Origin: Lacrimispora sphenoides JCM 1415
Lineage (GTDB): Bacteria > Bacillota > Clostridia > Lachnospirales > Lachnospiraceae
Reading direction: 5' to 3'
DNA length: 64,000 bases
Assembly (NCBI RefSeq): GCF_900105615.1
Contig: NZ_LT630003.1
Location: forward strand, 1,426,001 to 1,490,000
Under the pieces are notes generated by a model, which saw only the letters and a program-made list of their open reading frames with translations, searched no databases and had not been told where the DNA came from. Positions 49,290-59,713 of the stretch are shown piece after piece. Position numbers and translations under genes: made by a program. Every line of letters starts with the position of its first letter. Position 1 is the stretch's first letter.

Positions 49290-51209
49290 ATGGCAAAAGC
49301 ACAGTATAATGCGGATAGTATTACCGTATTGGAAGGCCTGGAGGCGGTTCGTAAACGTCCGGGCATGTATATAGGCAGTGTTGGGACAAAGGGATTGAAC
49401 CATTTGATTTATGAGATTGTAGATAACGCGGTGGACGAGCATCTTGCCGGTTACTGCAGTCAGATTTGGGTCACCCTGGAAGCAGATGGATCCTGTACCG
49501 TAAAGGATGCAGGACGTGGAATTCCGGTGGAGATGCACAAAAAGGGAATATCGGCAGAGCGAGTCGTACTGTCTACCCTTCATGCAGGCGGTAAATTTGA
49601 TAATGACGCCTACAAGACCAGCGGCGGCCTGCACGGAGTCGGCTCCTCGGTTGTGAACGCCCTGTCTGCCCACATGAAAATTAAAATATATAAGAATGGT
49701 CTGATTCATTACGACGAATATGAGCGGGGCATACCAACGGTAGAACTGGTGGATGGCCTGCTTCCCACGTTAGGAAAAACAAAAGAGACAGGAACAGAAA
49801 TCAACTTCCTGCCTGACGGGGAGATTTTTGAAAAGATCCGTTTTAAAGCGGAGTGGCTGAAAAGCCGTCTTCATGAAACTGCGTATTTGAATCCGGATCT
49901 TCATATCACCTATGTGAATAAAAGGCAGGGAGAAGAGGAAACCGTCATTTATCATGAACCCGATGGAATCATCGCCTATGTAAGAGAATTAAATGCCGGA
50001 AAGGATGCAATTCACGATCCCATCTATTTTAAGGGAACCCTGGATAAGGTTGAAGTGGAGGTTTCCCTGCAGTTTGTGGATACCTTTGAAGAGAATATCC
50101 TGGGCTTTTGCAACAATATTTTCACCCAGGAAGGGGGAACCCACCTGGCGGGATTTAAGACCCGCTTCACTCAGATGATCAATAACTATGCCAGAGAACT
50201 GGGGATTTTAAAAGAAAAGGATGCCAACTTTACAGGAGCCGATACGAGAAACGGTTTAACAGCCGTAGTGGCAGTAAAGCATCCGGATCCCATTTTTGAA
50301 GGACAAACCAAGACAAAGCTTGCAAGCGCCGATGCCACAAAGGCGGTATTCACTGTGGCAGGAGATGAGCTGCAGCGATATTTTGACCGGAATCTGGAAG
50401 TCTTAAAAGCAGTCATCGGCTGCGCGGAAAAGTCTGCAAAGATCCGTAAAGCAGAAGAGAAGGCAAAGACAAACATGCTTTCTAAGTCAAAATTTTCCTT
50501 TGACAGCAACGGAAAGCTTGCAAACTGCGAAAGCAGGGATGCAAAAGAATGTGAAATTTTTATCGTAGAGGGAGATTCTGCGGGCGGTTCCGCGAAAACG
50601 GCACGTAACAGACAGCATCAGGCCATTCTTCCGATCCGAGGAAAGATATTAAACGTAGAAAAGGCCTCTATGGACAAGGTTCTGGCCAATGCGGAGATCA
50701 AGACCATGATCAATACCTTTGGCTGCGGCTTTTCCGAAGGATACGGCAATGATTTTGATATTTCAAAGCTGCGGTATCATAAAATCATTCTCATGACCGA
50801 TGCCGATGTAGATGGAAGCCATATCGACACCCTTCTTCTCACCTTTTTGTACCGGTTTATGCCGGAGCTAATTTATAACGGCCATGTGTTTATAGCCATG
50901 CCGCCTCTGTTTAAGGTAGTTCCAAAGCGGGGAGAAGAACAGTACCTTTATGATGAAAAGGAGCTGGAGCGCTACCGCAGGACCCATACGGGAGAATTTA
51001 CCCTGCAGCGGTATAAGGGACTTGGAGAAATGGATGCAGAACAGCTGTGGGAAACCACTCTGGACCCTGAAAGGCGGGTGCTGAAACAGGTGGAAATCGA
51101 AGATGCCCGTATGGCTTCGGAAATTACCGAAATGCTCATGGGAAGCGATGTGCCTCCAAGGCGGCAGTTTATCTATGAGCATGCGGATGAAGCTGAGATT
51201 GACGCGTAA
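49290..51209 (+). CDS. parE: type IIA topoisomerase ATPase subunit, ParE-like (GyrB family)
   Basis: 639 residues from the ATG at 49290 (GGAGGAG upstream). GHKL ATPase with GLEAVRKRPGMYIGS, DAGRGIPVEMH and GGLHGVGSSVVNAL; Toprim domain with VEGDSAGGSA, LPIRGKILNVEKA and DADVDGSHI. GyrB and ParE cannot be separated with certainty by motifs alone; the partner gene lacks the GyrA box and has a Glu at the ParC position of the quinolone region, so I favour topoisomerase IV. It decatenates daughter chromosomes. The start has a strong promoter. Confidence 0.85.
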   Translation: MAKAQYNADSITVLEGLEAVRKRPGMYIGSVGTKGLNHLIYEIVDNAVDEHLAGYCSQIWVTLEADGSCTVKDAGRGIPVEMHKKGISAERVVLSTLHAGGKFDNDAYKTSGGLHGVGSSVVNALSAHMKIKIYKNGLIHYDEYERGIPTVELVDGLLPTLGKTKETGTEINFLPDGEIFEKIRFKAEWLKSRLHETAYLNPDLHITYVNKRQGEEETVIYHEPDGIIAYVRELNAGKDAIHDPIYFKGTLDKVEVEVSLQFVDTFEENILGFCNNIFTQEGGTHLAGFKTRFTQMINNYARELGILKEKDANFTGADTRNGLTAVVAVKHPDPIFEGQTKTKLASADATKAVFTVAGDELQRYFDRNLEVLKAVIGCAEKSAKIRKAEEKAKTNMLSKSKFSFDSNGKLANCESRDAKECEIFIVEGDSAGGSAKTARNRQHQAILPIRGKILNVEKASMDKVLANAEIKTMINTFGCGFSEGYGNDFDISKLRYHKIILMTDADVDGSHIDTLLLTFLYRFMPELIYNGHVFIAMPPLFKVVPKRGEEQYLYDEKELERYRRTHTGEFTLQRYKGLGEMDAEQLWETTLDPERRVLKQVEIEDARMASEITEMLMGSDVPPRRQFIYEHADEAEIDA

Positions 51210-51221
51210 GGAGAAGGAGTA

Positions 51222-53456
51222 ATGGCAGAAAAAATCATTAAAACAGAATATTCCGAGGAAATGCAGAAGAGCTACATGAATTATTCCATGAGCGTGATCA
51301 CGGCCAGAGCGATCCCGGATGCAAGAGATGGATTAAAGCCAGTACAGCGGCGAGTATTATATGACATGAGCGAGCTTCGATTAAACCATGATAAGCCCCA
51401 CCGGAAGTCGGCACGTATCGTGGGCGATACCATGGGTAAATACCATCCCCATGGAGACAGTTCCATTTACGAAACCTTGGTAGTTATGTCCCAGATATTT
51501 AAAAAGGGGATGCCTTTAGTCAATGGCCACGGAAACTTCGGTTCCATTGAGGGAGACGGAGCGGCAGCCATGCGTTACACGGAAGCCAGGCTGGAAAAAT
51601 TCGCAGAGGAAGTCTATTTAAAGGACTTGGATAAGACGGTTGATTTTGTCCCCAATTACGATGAAACAGAAAAAGAACCGGAAGTCCTTCCTGTACGGGT
51701 TCCAAACCTGCTGATCAACGGGGCGGAGGGGATTGCAGTAGGTATGAGCACCAGCATTCCTCCCCATAACCTGGGTGAAGTCATAGATGCGGTCCGTGCG
51801 TATATTGATAATCAGGATATTACCATAAAGGAATTAATGGAATATTTGCCCGGACCGGATTTTCCCACAGGCGGCATTATTGCCAACAAAAGTGATCTGC
51901 CTGCCATTTACGAAACCGGTGTAGGAAAGATCAAGCTCAGAGGAAAAATAGAAGTAGAGCTAGGAAAACGGAAGGCAGATAAGGATAAACTGTTAATCAC
52001 AGAGATCCCTTATACCATGGTAGGAGCCGGAATTAATAAATTTCTGATGGATGTGGCAGACCTGGTTGAGAGTAAAAAACTTACGGATGTGGTGGATATT
52101 TCCAACCAGTCCAACAAAGACGGGATCAGGATCGTTCTGGAACTGAGAAAGGATGCGGATGTGGAGAAAATCCGCAACATCCTTTATAAGAAAACAAAGC
52201 TGGAAGACACCTTTGGAGTCAACATGCTGGCCATTGCAGGCGGGCGCCCAGAAACCCTGGATTTAAGGGGAATCCTTAAAAATTACCTGGATTTCCAATA
52301 TGAAAATGCCACCAAAAAATACCAGACCCTTCTGGAAAAAGAGCTGGAAAAGAAAGAGATCAGGGAAGGCCTTATAAAAGCCTGTGACGTCATTGATTTG
52401 ATCATCGCAGTTTTGAGAGGTTCCAAGAACCTAAAAGACGCAAAGAACTGTCTGATGACCGGAGATATCTCCAATATAAACTTCCGGGTTAAGGGATTTG
52501 AAGAGGATGCGAAGAAGCTGTGCTTTACGGAAAAACAGGCGGGAGCCATTCTGGAAATGCGCCTCTATAAGCTGATAGGCTTAGAGATCCTCCAACTGGA
52601 AAAGGAGTATAAGGAAACGCTGGCTAAAATCGCTGAATATGAAAAAATCCTGTCCAGCCGCAAAAACATGGATGCGGTCATTAAAAAAGACTTGTACAAT
52701 ATCAAAGCCGAATATGCGACTCCAAGAAGAACTCTTATTGAGGATGGCAGGGAAGCAGTTTATGAGGAAGATGCAGTTGCCGTATCAGAGGTCACCTTTG
52801 TCATGGACCGTTTTGGCTACTGTAAGGTGCTTGATAAGAATACTTATGAAAGAAACAAAGAAACCATTGAAACAGAGAATCCTTATGTGGTAAACTGTTT
52901 GAATACGGATAAAATATGTATCTTTACCAATACAGGAAACTTACATCAGGTGAAGGTTCTGGATATACCAGGCGGCAAGCTGCGGGATAAGGGTACGCCC
53001 ATTGATAATTTAAGCAAGTTTGATGGGACCAGGGAAGAAATCATATATCTGGGCCATGCACAAAGCTTCAAGGGCCGTAAATTTTTGTTCGCTACCAGAC
53101 AGGCCCTTGTAAAACTGGTACCGGGAGAGGAATTTGAAACAAATAACAGGACCGTGGCGGCCACTAAGCTTCAGGACGAAGATCGTGTCATCAGCGTTCA
53201 GCTTGTTGGCGGACAGACGGATGTTGTGCTGCAGACCTCGGCAGGTGTATTTTTACGTTTCCAGACAGAAGAGATTCCTGAGATGAAGAAGAATGCAAGA
53301 GGCGTGCGGGGAATCAAGCTGGCACCCGGCGAGGAGTTAGAGACCGTGTATCTTTTAGGCGAGGATCCTATCATTCATTACAAGGAAAAAGAGGTTCATT
53401 TAAACCGGCTGAAGATTGGAAAACGTGACGGAAAGGGCAGCAAGGTGCGCCTTTAA
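51222..53456 (+). CDS. parC: type IIA topoisomerase DNA-cleavage subunit, ParC-like (GyrA family)
   Basis: 744 residues, shorter than typical GyrA. Catalytic Tyr in [11 protein letters not shown] (about residue 117); the quinolone-resistance region [20 protein letters not shown] has the sensitive-type Ser and a ParC-like Glu. The C-terminal beta-pinwheel lacks the QRRGGKG GyrA box that gyrase needs for wrapping; the nearest sequences are ARGVRGIKL and [12 protein letters not shown]. It starts 12 nt after parE with GGAGAAGGAG. Confidence 0.88.
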   Translation: MAEKIIKTEYSEEMQKSYMNYSMSVITARAIPDARDGLKPVQRRVLYDMSELRLNHDKPHRKSARIVGDTMGKYHPHGDSSIYETLVVMSQIFKKGMPLVNGHGNFGSIEGDGAAAMRYTEARLEKFAEEVYLKDLDKTVDFVPNYDETEKEPEVLPVRVPNLLINGAEGIAVGMSTSIPPHNLGEVIDAVRAYIDNQDITIKELMEYLPGPDFPTGGIIANKSDLPAIYETGVGKIKLRGKIEVELGKRKADKDKLLITEIPYTMVGAGINKFLMDVADLVESKKLTDVVDISNQSNKDGIRIVLELRKDADVEKIRNILYKKTKLEDTFGVNMLAIAGGRPETLDLRGILKNYLDFQYENATKKYQTLLEKELEKKEIREGLIKACDVIDLIIAVLRGSKNLKDAKNCLMTGDISNINFRVKGFEEDAKKLCFTEKQAGAILEMRLYKLIGLEILQLEKEYKETLAKIAEYEKILSSRKNMDAVIKKDLYNIKAEYATPRRTLIEDGREAVYEEDAVAVSEVTFVMDRFGYCKVLDKNTYERNKETIETENPYVVNCLNTDKICIFTNTGNLHQVKVLDIPGGKLRDKGTPIDNLSKFDGTREEIIYLGHAQSFKGRKFLFATRQALVKLVPGEEFETNNRTVAATKLQDEDRVISVQLVGGQTDVVLQTSAGVFLRFQTEEIPEMKKNARGVRGIKLAPGEELETVYLLGEDPIIHYKEKEVHLNRLKIGKRDGKGSKVRL

Positions 53457-53616
53457 TGCTTTACTCCAGCATACATTTTGAAGAAATGTGTGCGTATGGC
53501 GGACGAATGTATTTTTCTGGCGAATAAATATTGATTTTTTTTTCACTTTGTTATAGGATAGTTAAGAATTTAGCATATGATAAGATTACAAAATGAAAAG
53601 AAAAGAGGAGAAAGCG

Positions 53617-54705
53617 ATGGAAAAAAGATTGCGAGTTGGCGTTTTAGGAGCAACCGGTATGGTGGGACAGAGATTTATTTCTCTTCTGGAGAATCATCCA
53701 TGGTATGAGGTGGTGACAGTGGCAGCAAGTCCACGTTCTGCCGGCAGAACTTATGAGGAAGCAGTAGGCGGCCGTTGGAAAATGACCACTCCAATGCCTG
53801 AGACCGTAAAGAATCTAATTGTCATGAATGTTAATGAAGTGGAAGCGGTTGCTGCCAGTGTTGATTTTGTATTCAGCGCTGTGGATATGACCAAGGAAGA
53901 AATAAAAGCCATTGAGGAAGCATATGCAAAGACCGGAACACCGGTCGTGTCAAATAACAGTGCCCATCGGTGGACACCGGATGTTCCTATGGTGGTGCCT
54001 GAGATCAATCCTGAGCATTTTGAAGTCATTGAGGATCAGAAAAAGCGTCTGGGCACAGACCGTGGATTCATTGTGGTAAAACCCAACTGCTCCATTCAAA
54101 GCTATGCTCCTGTTTTGACAGCCTGGAAGGAATTTGAACCCTATGAAGTGGTGGCTACGACCTATCAGGCAATCTCCGGAGCCGGAAAGACCTTTAAGGA
54201 CTGGCCGGAGATGGTAGAAAATATCATTCCTTATATCGGAGGAGAAGAAGAAAAGAGCGAGCAGGAGCCTCTTCGCCTCTGGGGAAAGATTGAAAACGGA
54301 GAGATCGTAAAAGCCAGTGAACCGGTCATCACCTGCCAATGCATCCGGGTACCCGTATTAAATGGACATACGGCGGCTGTATTTGTAAAATTCCGCAAAA
54401 AGCCTACCAAAGAGGAATTGATTGACCGCATAGTGAATTTTAAGGGTCTTCCGCAGGAACTTGAGCTTCCAAGCGCTCCCAAGCAGTTCATACAGTATCT
54501 GGAAGAGGATAACCGTCCACAGGTTACCCTTGATGTGGATTTTGAAAAAGGAATGGGAATTTCAGTAGGACGTTTAAGAGAAGATTCGGTTTACGATTAT
54601 AAATTTGTGGGTCTGTCCCACAACACGGTCCGCGGAGCGGCCGGCGGTGCGGTTCTCTCAGCAGAGCTTTTAACCGCAAAGGGATATATCAAAGCCAAAG
54701 AATGA
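53617..54705 (+). CDS. asd: aspartate-semialdehyde dehydrogenase
   Basis: 362 residues from the ATG at 53617 (GAGGAG upstream; the ATG at 53593 precedes that RBS). NADP site GVLGATGMVGQRF, catalytic Cys in VKPNCSIQSY (about residue 156), substrate motif AISGAGKTFKDWPEM. Length and the IPYIGGEEEKSEQEP insertion place it in the archaeal/fungal-type ASADH subgroup common in clostridia. It reduces aspartyl phosphate to the semialdehyde for lysine/DAP, threonine and methionine. 53457-53616 upstream shows no convincing riboswitch or promoter. Confidence 0.95.
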   Translation: MEKRLRVGVLGATGMVGQRFISLLENHPWYEVVTVAASPRSAGRTYEEAVGGRWKMTTPMPETVKNLIVMNVNEVEAVAASVDFVFSAVDMTKEEIKAIEEAYAKTGTPVVSNNSAHRWTPDVPMVVPEINPEHFEVIEDQKKRLGTDRGFIVVKPNCSIQSYAPVLTAWKEFEPYEVVATTYQAISGAGKTFKDWPEMVENIIPYIGGEEEKSEQEPLRLWGKIENGEIVKASEPVITCQCIRVPVLNGHTAAVFVKFRKKPTKEELIDRIVNFKGLPQELELPSAPKQFIQYLEEDNRPQVTLDVDFEKGMGISVGRLREDSVYDYKFVGLSHNTVRGAAGGAVLSAELLTAKGYIKAKE

Positions 54706-54716
54706 TTGGATCATAG

Positions 54717-54742
54717 AGCTCTCGACTGAAAGGGAGAGAGCT
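54717..54742 (+). terminator. weak hairpin after asd
   Basis: AGCTCTC (54717-54723) pairs with GAGAGCT (54736-54742), then TTAAGT; short T-tract. Confidence 0.45.
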
Positions 54743-54772
54743 TTAAGTAAAAAGGTATATGGAGGAAGGAAA

Positions 54773-55834
54773 ATGGCATACAAGAAAGAGCTTTGGGGAA
54801 ACATGCCCGATGGAAGGGAAGTGTATTTGTATACACTGGTAAATAGAAACGGAGTTTCCGCTTCTTTCACAAATCTGGGTGCAGTTTGGGTCAATATGAA
54901 TGTACCTGACAGGGATGGGGCTGTGGTTGATGTGGTCCTGGGATTTGACAGCGCGGAGGAATATCTTTTAAATCCGCCTCATTTTGGAGCTCCCATCGGA
55001 AGGAATGCCAACCGTATTGCAGGTGCGAAATTCACTATTAATGGAAAAGAGTACAAACTGGAACCTAATAATGGGCCTAACAATCTTCATAGCGGCCCGG
55101 ATCTTTACCAGAGCCGTCTTTGGGACAGTGAGGCGGAGGAAAATGATCTTGGAACCAGTGTCAGCTTTTCTCTGTTTTCACCGGATGGAGATCAGGGATT
55201 CCCAGGGAATGCTAACATTACAATAACCTATACGCTTACACCGGATAACAGCCTTGATATTTCCTACCATATGATCTGCGATGCAGATACCGTAGCAAAC
55301 TTTACCAATCACAGTTATTTTAACTTAGATGGACATAACGGCGCAGATGCCATGAAGCAGCGTGTCTGGATTGATGCAGATACATATACAAGGGCGGATG
55401 AAGGTTCGATTCCCACCGGGGAGTTCACCACGGTTAAGGGAACTCCTATGGACTTCACTGTGATGAAACCTATTGAGCAGGATATCAACGAGAACTATGA
55501 GGCGCTGATATTCGGCGGAGGTTATGACCATAACTGGGTCTTAAACCACCCCCAAGGTGAGGTTTCCCTGTGTGCCGCATCGGAATCAGATAAGACAGGC
55601 ATCCGGATGGAGGTATATACAGACCTTCCAGGAATACAGTTCTACACTGCAAACTTCTTAAAAAATGGAATGACGGGCAAAGGCGGAGCGGTATACGAAA
55701 AGCGTTGCTGCTATTGCTTTGAAACCCAGTATTATCCTGATTCCGTAAACAAACCGGAATTCCAGTCTCCAGTCTTAAAAGCCGGCGAAGAATATAAGAC
55801 AACAACCATTTACAAGTTTTCTAATATAAAATAG
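54773..55834 (+). CDS. galM: aldose 1-epimerase (galactose mutarotase family)
   Basis: 353 residues, beta-sandwich GalM family. FGAPIGRNANRIAGAKF (substrate-binding Asn-Arg), FTNHSYFNLDGHNG (catalytic His), GGGYDHNWVLN and the C-terminal EKRCCYCFETQYYPDSVN with the catalytic Glu are all present. It interconverts anomers of hexoses. GGAGG lies before the ATG. The neighbours are not sugar genes, so substrate range is open. Confidence 0.92.
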   Translation: MAYKKELWGNMPDGREVYLYTLVNRNGVSASFTNLGAVWVNMNVPDRDGAVVDVVLGFDSAEEYLLNPPHFGAPIGRNANRIAGAKFTINGKEYKLEPNNGPNNLHSGPDLYQSRLWDSEAEENDLGTSVSFSLFSPDGDQGFPGNANITITYTLTPDNSLDISYHMICDADTVANFTNHSYFNLDGHNGADAMKQRVWIDADTYTRADEGSIPTGEFTTVKGTPMDFTVMKPIEQDINENYEALIFGGGYDHNWVLNHPQGEVSLCAASESDKTGIRMEVYTDLPGIQFYTANFLKNGMTGKGGAVYEKRCCYCFETQYYPDSVNKPEFQSPVLKAGEEYKTTTIYKFSNIK

Positions 55835-55856
55835 AAATGAGCAGGTAAAATAAACC

Positions 55857-55888
55857 AGGGACGCAGAATACTGCGCCCCTGCTCTTTT
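55857..55888 (+). terminator. galM terminator
   Basis: AGGG-A-CGCAG (55857-55866), loop AATA, CTGCG-C-CCCT (55871-55880), then GCTCTTTT; an outer GAGCAGG/CCTGCTC pair can extend it. Confidence 0.8.
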
Positions 55889-55912
55889 GTGAAAGGACAT
55901 CTAGGTGTACAT

Positions 55913-56803
55913 ATGAATAAACAGGACGGAAAAGGGATTAAGGCATTATCTGCCTTGGGTCTGATTATAACAACCATCATATGGGGCAGCGGCTTTGTTG
56001 TGATGAAGAATTCGGTGGAAGTGGTTACTCCGGCTTACTTGCTGGCTTTACGTTTTACCATTGCGTCTGTTGCACTGGTAGCCGTATTCTGGAAGCGGGT
56101 GAAAAAAATCAGTAAATCGGATGTGATGTGCGGCGGACTTTTAGGCGTGTTTTTGTTTGTCAGTTATTTTTTTCAGACCTATGGGCTTAAATATACCACT
56201 GCCAGTAAAAATGCATTTATCACCACATTGTACGTGATCCTGGTGCCATTTCTTCATTGGTTTTATAACAGAAAAAAGCCTACCAGAAACAATGTGGCAG
56301 CAGCAGGTATCGCAGTGCTGGGACTTGCGCTGCTGTCCCTGGAGGGAGACTTTTCCGTGAATATTGGGGATTTGATGACTTTGGTTTGCGGCTTTTTCTT
56401 CGCGTTTCACATTGTTTTTATTGATCGTTATACCGAAGACCATGATCCCATTATCCTGACTGTGATCCAGATGGCCATGGCCGCAATCTTAAGCTGGGTA
56501 ATTGCTCCGCTTTTGGAAGGTTCCTTAGATGTAACCGTGATTAACACTTCTATGATGACCGGTCTGCTGTATCTGGGAATCTTTTGCACGATGATCTGTT
56601 TTCTTCTCCAAAATGTGGGACAAAAGCATCTGACTCCCAATACTTCCTCCATTATTTTATCCTTTGAAGCTGTATTCGGCCTGACGTTTTCCGTTCTGTT
56701 TTTGGGGGAGCAGGTGACGATAAAACTGGCTGCAGGATGTATGCTGATGTTCACCTCCGTCCTCTTATCTGAATATAAAAGGAAAGGTTCCGCAAAGCCA
56801 TAG
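55913..56803 (+). CDS. EamA/DMT-family transporter
   Basis: 296 residues from the ATG at 55913 (AGGTG 5 nt upstream; a GTG at 55889 is an alternative). Ten hydrophobic helices in two EamA repeats; WGSGFVVMKNSVEVVTPAYLLALRF in repeat one (split here at Gly) and NTSSIILSFEAVFGLTFSVLFLGE at the end of repeat two are typical. Members export amino acids or metabolites; the substrate cannot be told. Transcribed alone between a terminator and the topB promoter. Confidence 0.9.
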   Translation: MNKQDGKGIKALSALGLIITTIIWGSGFVVMKNSVEVVTPAYLLALRFTIASVALVAVFWKRVKKISKSDVMCGGLLGVFLFVSYFFQTYGLKYTTASKNAFITTLYVILVPFLHWFYNRKKPTRNNVAAAGIAVLGLALLSLEGDFSVNIGDLMTLVCGFFFAFHIVFIDRYTEDHDPIILTVIQMAMAAILSWVIAPLLEGSLDVTVINTSMMTGLLYLGIFCTMICFLLQNVGQKHLTPNTSSIILSFEAVFGLTFSVLFLGEQVTIKLAAGCMLMFTSVLLSEYKRKGSAKP

Positions 56804-56816
56804 TTATCAGAAAGAT

Positions 56817-56845
56817 TTGCCATTCATGAATTTTAGTGTTATAAT
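56817..56845 (+). promoter_or_regulatory. topB promoter
   Basis: TTGCCA (56817-56822), 17-nt spacer, TATAAT (56840-56845). Confidence 0.82.
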
Positions 56846-56880
56846 GAACAGGTTACTATCATAAGGCGGTAGGGAGATAT

Positions 56881-59007
56881 ATGTCGAAATCGTTATACAT
56901 TGCAGAAAAACCAAGTGTGGCCCAGGAGTTTGCCAATGCTTTAAAGGCGAATGGAAGGCGCAGGGATGGATATATAGAATCGGATCAGGTGATCATAACC
57001 TGGTGCGTAGGGCATCTGGTAACGATGAGCTATCCGGAAAGCTATGATCCAAAATTCAAACGGTGGAGCCTATCCACCCTTCCTTTCCTTCCAAAGGAAT
57101 TTAAGTACGAGGTGATTCCAAGTGCTGAAAAACAATTTAAGATTGTAAGCAGCCTGCTCAACCGTCCTGATGTGGATACCATTTATGTATGCACGGACTC
57201 CGGGCGGGAAGGAGAGTACATATACCGCCTGGTGGCGCAAATGGCAGGAGTGGGGGACAAGAAGCAGAAACGTGTGTGGATTGATTCCCAGACTGAGGAT
57301 GAGATTTTACGAGGCATCCGGGAAGCAAAAGATGAATCCGAATACGATAATCTTTCAGCCTCAGCCTATTTAAGGGCGAAGGAAGATTATCTCATGGGAA
57401 TTAATTTTTCCCGATTGCTTACACTAAGATATGGGCAGCATATTTCCAATTACTTAAAAAGCGGGAAGAATACGGTAATATCCGTCGGCCGGGTCATGAC
57501 CTGTGTCATGGGGATGGTGGTGCGGAGAGAGCGGGAGGTCCGGGACTTTGTTAAAACTCCGTTTTACCGTGTAATCGGAACCTTTTCCAGAGAGGATGCA
57601 GCGAACCCCGAATTATCGGGTATGGATTTTGACGGTGAGTGGAGAAGTGCTCCAGGATCCAAATATTTCGAATCCCCGTTCCTTTATAAGGAAAACGGCT
57701 TTAAGGAACGAAAATATGCGGAAGAGCTGATAAACACCCTGTCTCTCATGGATCCCATGGAAGGAACCGTTGCTTCCATAGAAAAGAAAAAGGAAACAAA
57801 GAATCCCCCCTTGCTTTACAATCTGGCTGAGCTTCAGAATGACTGTTCCAGAATGTTTAAGATCAGTCCTGATGAGACCTTAAAGCAGGTTCAGGAGCTT
57901 TATGAGAAGAAACTGGTCACTTACCCAAGAACTGATGCCAGAGTTTTATCTACGGCGGTTGCAAAGGAGATCCATAAGAACATAGCCGGGCTTAAGGGCT
58001 TTGAACCTTTGGCAGAAGCAGCAGCAGAAGTTATGGAGAAGGGCTCTTTTAAGACCATTGAAAAAACCAGATATGTCAATGATAAACAGATAACGGACCA
58101 TTATGCCATCATACCCACCGGCCAGGGTCTTGCCGCGTTGAGGGGGCTGTCTCCCCTGGGATTGAAGGTTTATGAAGTCATAGCAAGAAGATTTATAAGT
58201 GTCTTTTATCCCCCGGCTGTTTATCAGAAATACGCTCTGGAGCTTGTGGCGGATACAGGAAACCCCGCTGCAGATCCTGCCCAGAATCAGGAGCTTATAA
58301 AAGAACATTTTTATGCCAATTTCCGGGTCATGCTGGAAGCGGGCTATTTAAAAGTGGCAGAGGTGTCCTGGGGAAAAAAGAAGCAGCAGGATGAAGGAAA
58401 TGGTGAAGCGCCTTCAGAGGACAACGGACAAGAGGAGAACAACCAGGAATCCTCTCAGAATCAAATGGATAACCCCGCATTCGTTGCCATGCTTGGCACC
58501 CTGAAAAAGGGAATGAAGCTTCCTCTTAAAAAGCTGACGATTAAGGAGGGAGAGACCTCCCCTCCCAAGCGTTATACATCCGGTTCCATGATCTTAGCCA
58601 TGGAAAACGCCGGACAGCTTATAGAAGATGAAGAGCTCCGAGCCCAGATAAAGGGAAGCGGAATAGGAACCAGTGCTACCCGGGCTGAGATTTTAAAAAA
58701 GCTGTGCAATATCAAGTATCTTTCCTTAAACAGCAAGACCCAGGTAATTGTTCCCACTCTTTTGGGAGAGATGATTTTCGACGTAGTCAATGCTTCCATC
58801 AGACAGCTTCTTAATCCGGAATTGACGGCAAGCTGGGAAAAAGGGCTGACTTACGTAGCCGAGGGGTCTATAACCCCGGATGAATATATGCAGAAGCTGG
58901 AGAATTTTGTTGCCGGGCGGACCGCAGGAGTTTTAAGACTCAACAATCATTACGATCTGCATGGTGTATTTGATGCTGCGGCAGCTAATTATAAAAAACA
59001 AAAATAG
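56881..59007 (+). CDS. topB: DNA topoisomerase III (type IA)
   Basis: 708 residues. Toprim start LYIAEKPSVAQEFANAL, metal motif CTDSGREGEYIYRL, active-site Tyr in LVTYPRTDAR (about residue 340), and the C-terminal GIGTSATRAEILKKL. No zinc ribbons, unlike topA. A low-complexity Glu/Asn/Gln stretch (about residues 497-532) interrupts the C-terminal half and probably forms a flexible loop. It resolves recombination and replication intermediates. Probably co-transcribed with the next two genes (gaps of 11 nt each). Confidence 0.94.
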   Translation: MSKSLYIAEKPSVAQEFANALKANGRRRDGYIESDQVIITWCVGHLVTMSYPESYDPKFKRWSLSTLPFLPKEFKYEVIPSAEKQFKIVSSLLNRPDVDTIYVCTDSGREGEYIYRLVAQMAGVGDKKQKRVWIDSQTEDEILRGIREAKDESEYDNLSASAYLRAKEDYLMGINFSRLLTLRYGQHISNYLKSGKNTVISVGRVMTCVMGMVVRREREVRDFVKTPFYRVIGTFSREDAANPELSGMDFDGEWRSAPGSKYFESPFLYKENGFKERKYAEELINTLSLMDPMEGTVASIEKKKETKNPPLLYNLAELQNDCSRMFKISPDETLKQVQELYEKKLVTYPRTDARVLSTAVAKEIHKNIAGLKGFEPLAEAAAEVMEKGSFKTIEKTRYVNDKQITDHYAIIPTGQGLAALRGLSPLGLKVYEVIARRFISVFYPPAVYQKYALELVADTGNPAADPAQNQELIKEHFYANFRVMLEAGYLKVAEVSWGKKKQQDEGNGEAPSEDNGQEENNQESSQNQMDNPAFVAMLGTLKKGMKLPLKKLTIKEGETSPPKRYTSGSMILAMENAGQLIEDEELRAQIKGSGIGTSATRAEILKKLCNIKYLSLNSKTQVIVPTLLGEMIFDVVNASIRQLLNPELTASWEKGLTYVAEGSITPDEYMQKLENFVAGRTAGVLRLNNHYDLHGVFDAAAANYKKQK

Positions 59008-59018
59008 GAGATTATAAA

Positions 59019-59702
59019 ATGAAAAAAGAAGATATGACAAACCAGGACTTATTTGATACTACCCATACGATAGCAAAATTATTATTTGAACAGACTACTT
59101 ACCCATGGGAAATCATCCCGAAAATCAGTGAATTCATCGTTTCCCTGGGAGAGCGCCTTCCAAAGGATGAGTTTGTTCACGTGGGAAAAGCGGTATGGAT
59201 CCATAAATCCATCAATCTTCCGCCAACAGCATGTATGGGTGAGCATGTAATCATCTGTAAGGGTGCACAGATCCGTCATTGCGCATTTATCAGAGGCAAC
59301 GCCATCATTGGAGAAGGTGCTGTAATAGGAAACTCTTCTGAAATTAAGAACTCCATTCTTTTTGATGGTGTACAGGTTCCTCATTATAACTATGTAGGAG
59401 ATTCCATCTTAGGCTATAAGTCTCATATGGGTGCTTCTTCTTTGGCTTCCAACGTAAAATCTGATAAGTCTTTGGTTACGGTTCATGCAGAAGACGGGGA
59501 TATTGAGACCGGTCTTAAGAAATTCGGTGCGATCATAGGTGATTTCACAGAAGTTGGCTGTGGTGCAGTCTTGAATCCAGGTACCGTAATCGGGCCAAAA
59601 TCCAATATTTATCCTCTTTCCTGCGTCAGAGGCTGTGTAGATGCTAACTCCATCTATAAGAATCAGGGTGAAATCGTAGAGAAAAAAATGATTGAGGAAT
59701 AA
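59019..59702 (+). CDS. left-handed beta-helix (hexapeptide) protein, GlmU C-terminal-like
   Basis: 227 residues. An N-terminal helical part (about 1-50) is followed by hexapeptide turns (VIICKGAQIRHCAFIRGNAI split by repeats of I/V-x-x-x-x-x) and NYVGDSILGYKSHMGASS, the acetyl-CoA-site-like segment of GlmU. The uridylyltransferase domain is absent, so although such proteins are often labelled UDP-GlcNAc pyrophosphorylase, an acyltransferase or sugar-nucleotide binding role is more likely. GGAG before the ATG; 11 nt after topB. Confidence 0.85.
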   Translation: MKKEDMTNQDLFDTTHTIAKLLFEQTTYPWEIIPKISEFIVSLGERLPKDEFVHVGKAVWIHKSINLPPTACMGEHVIICKGAQIRHCAFIRGNAIIGEGAVIGNSSEIKNSILFDGVQVPHYNYVGDSILGYKSHMGASSLASNVKSDKSLVTVHAEDGDIETGLKKFGAIIGDFTEVGCGAVLNPGTVIGPKSNIYPLSCVRGCVDANSIYKNQGEIVEKKMIEE

Positions 59703-59713
59703 GGAACAGTATA

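Noticed and set aside
53457..53616. Lysine or other riboswitch upstream of asd
   Set aside because: The gap is only 160 nt and shows neither the conserved lysine-aptamer segments nor a terminator; no support.
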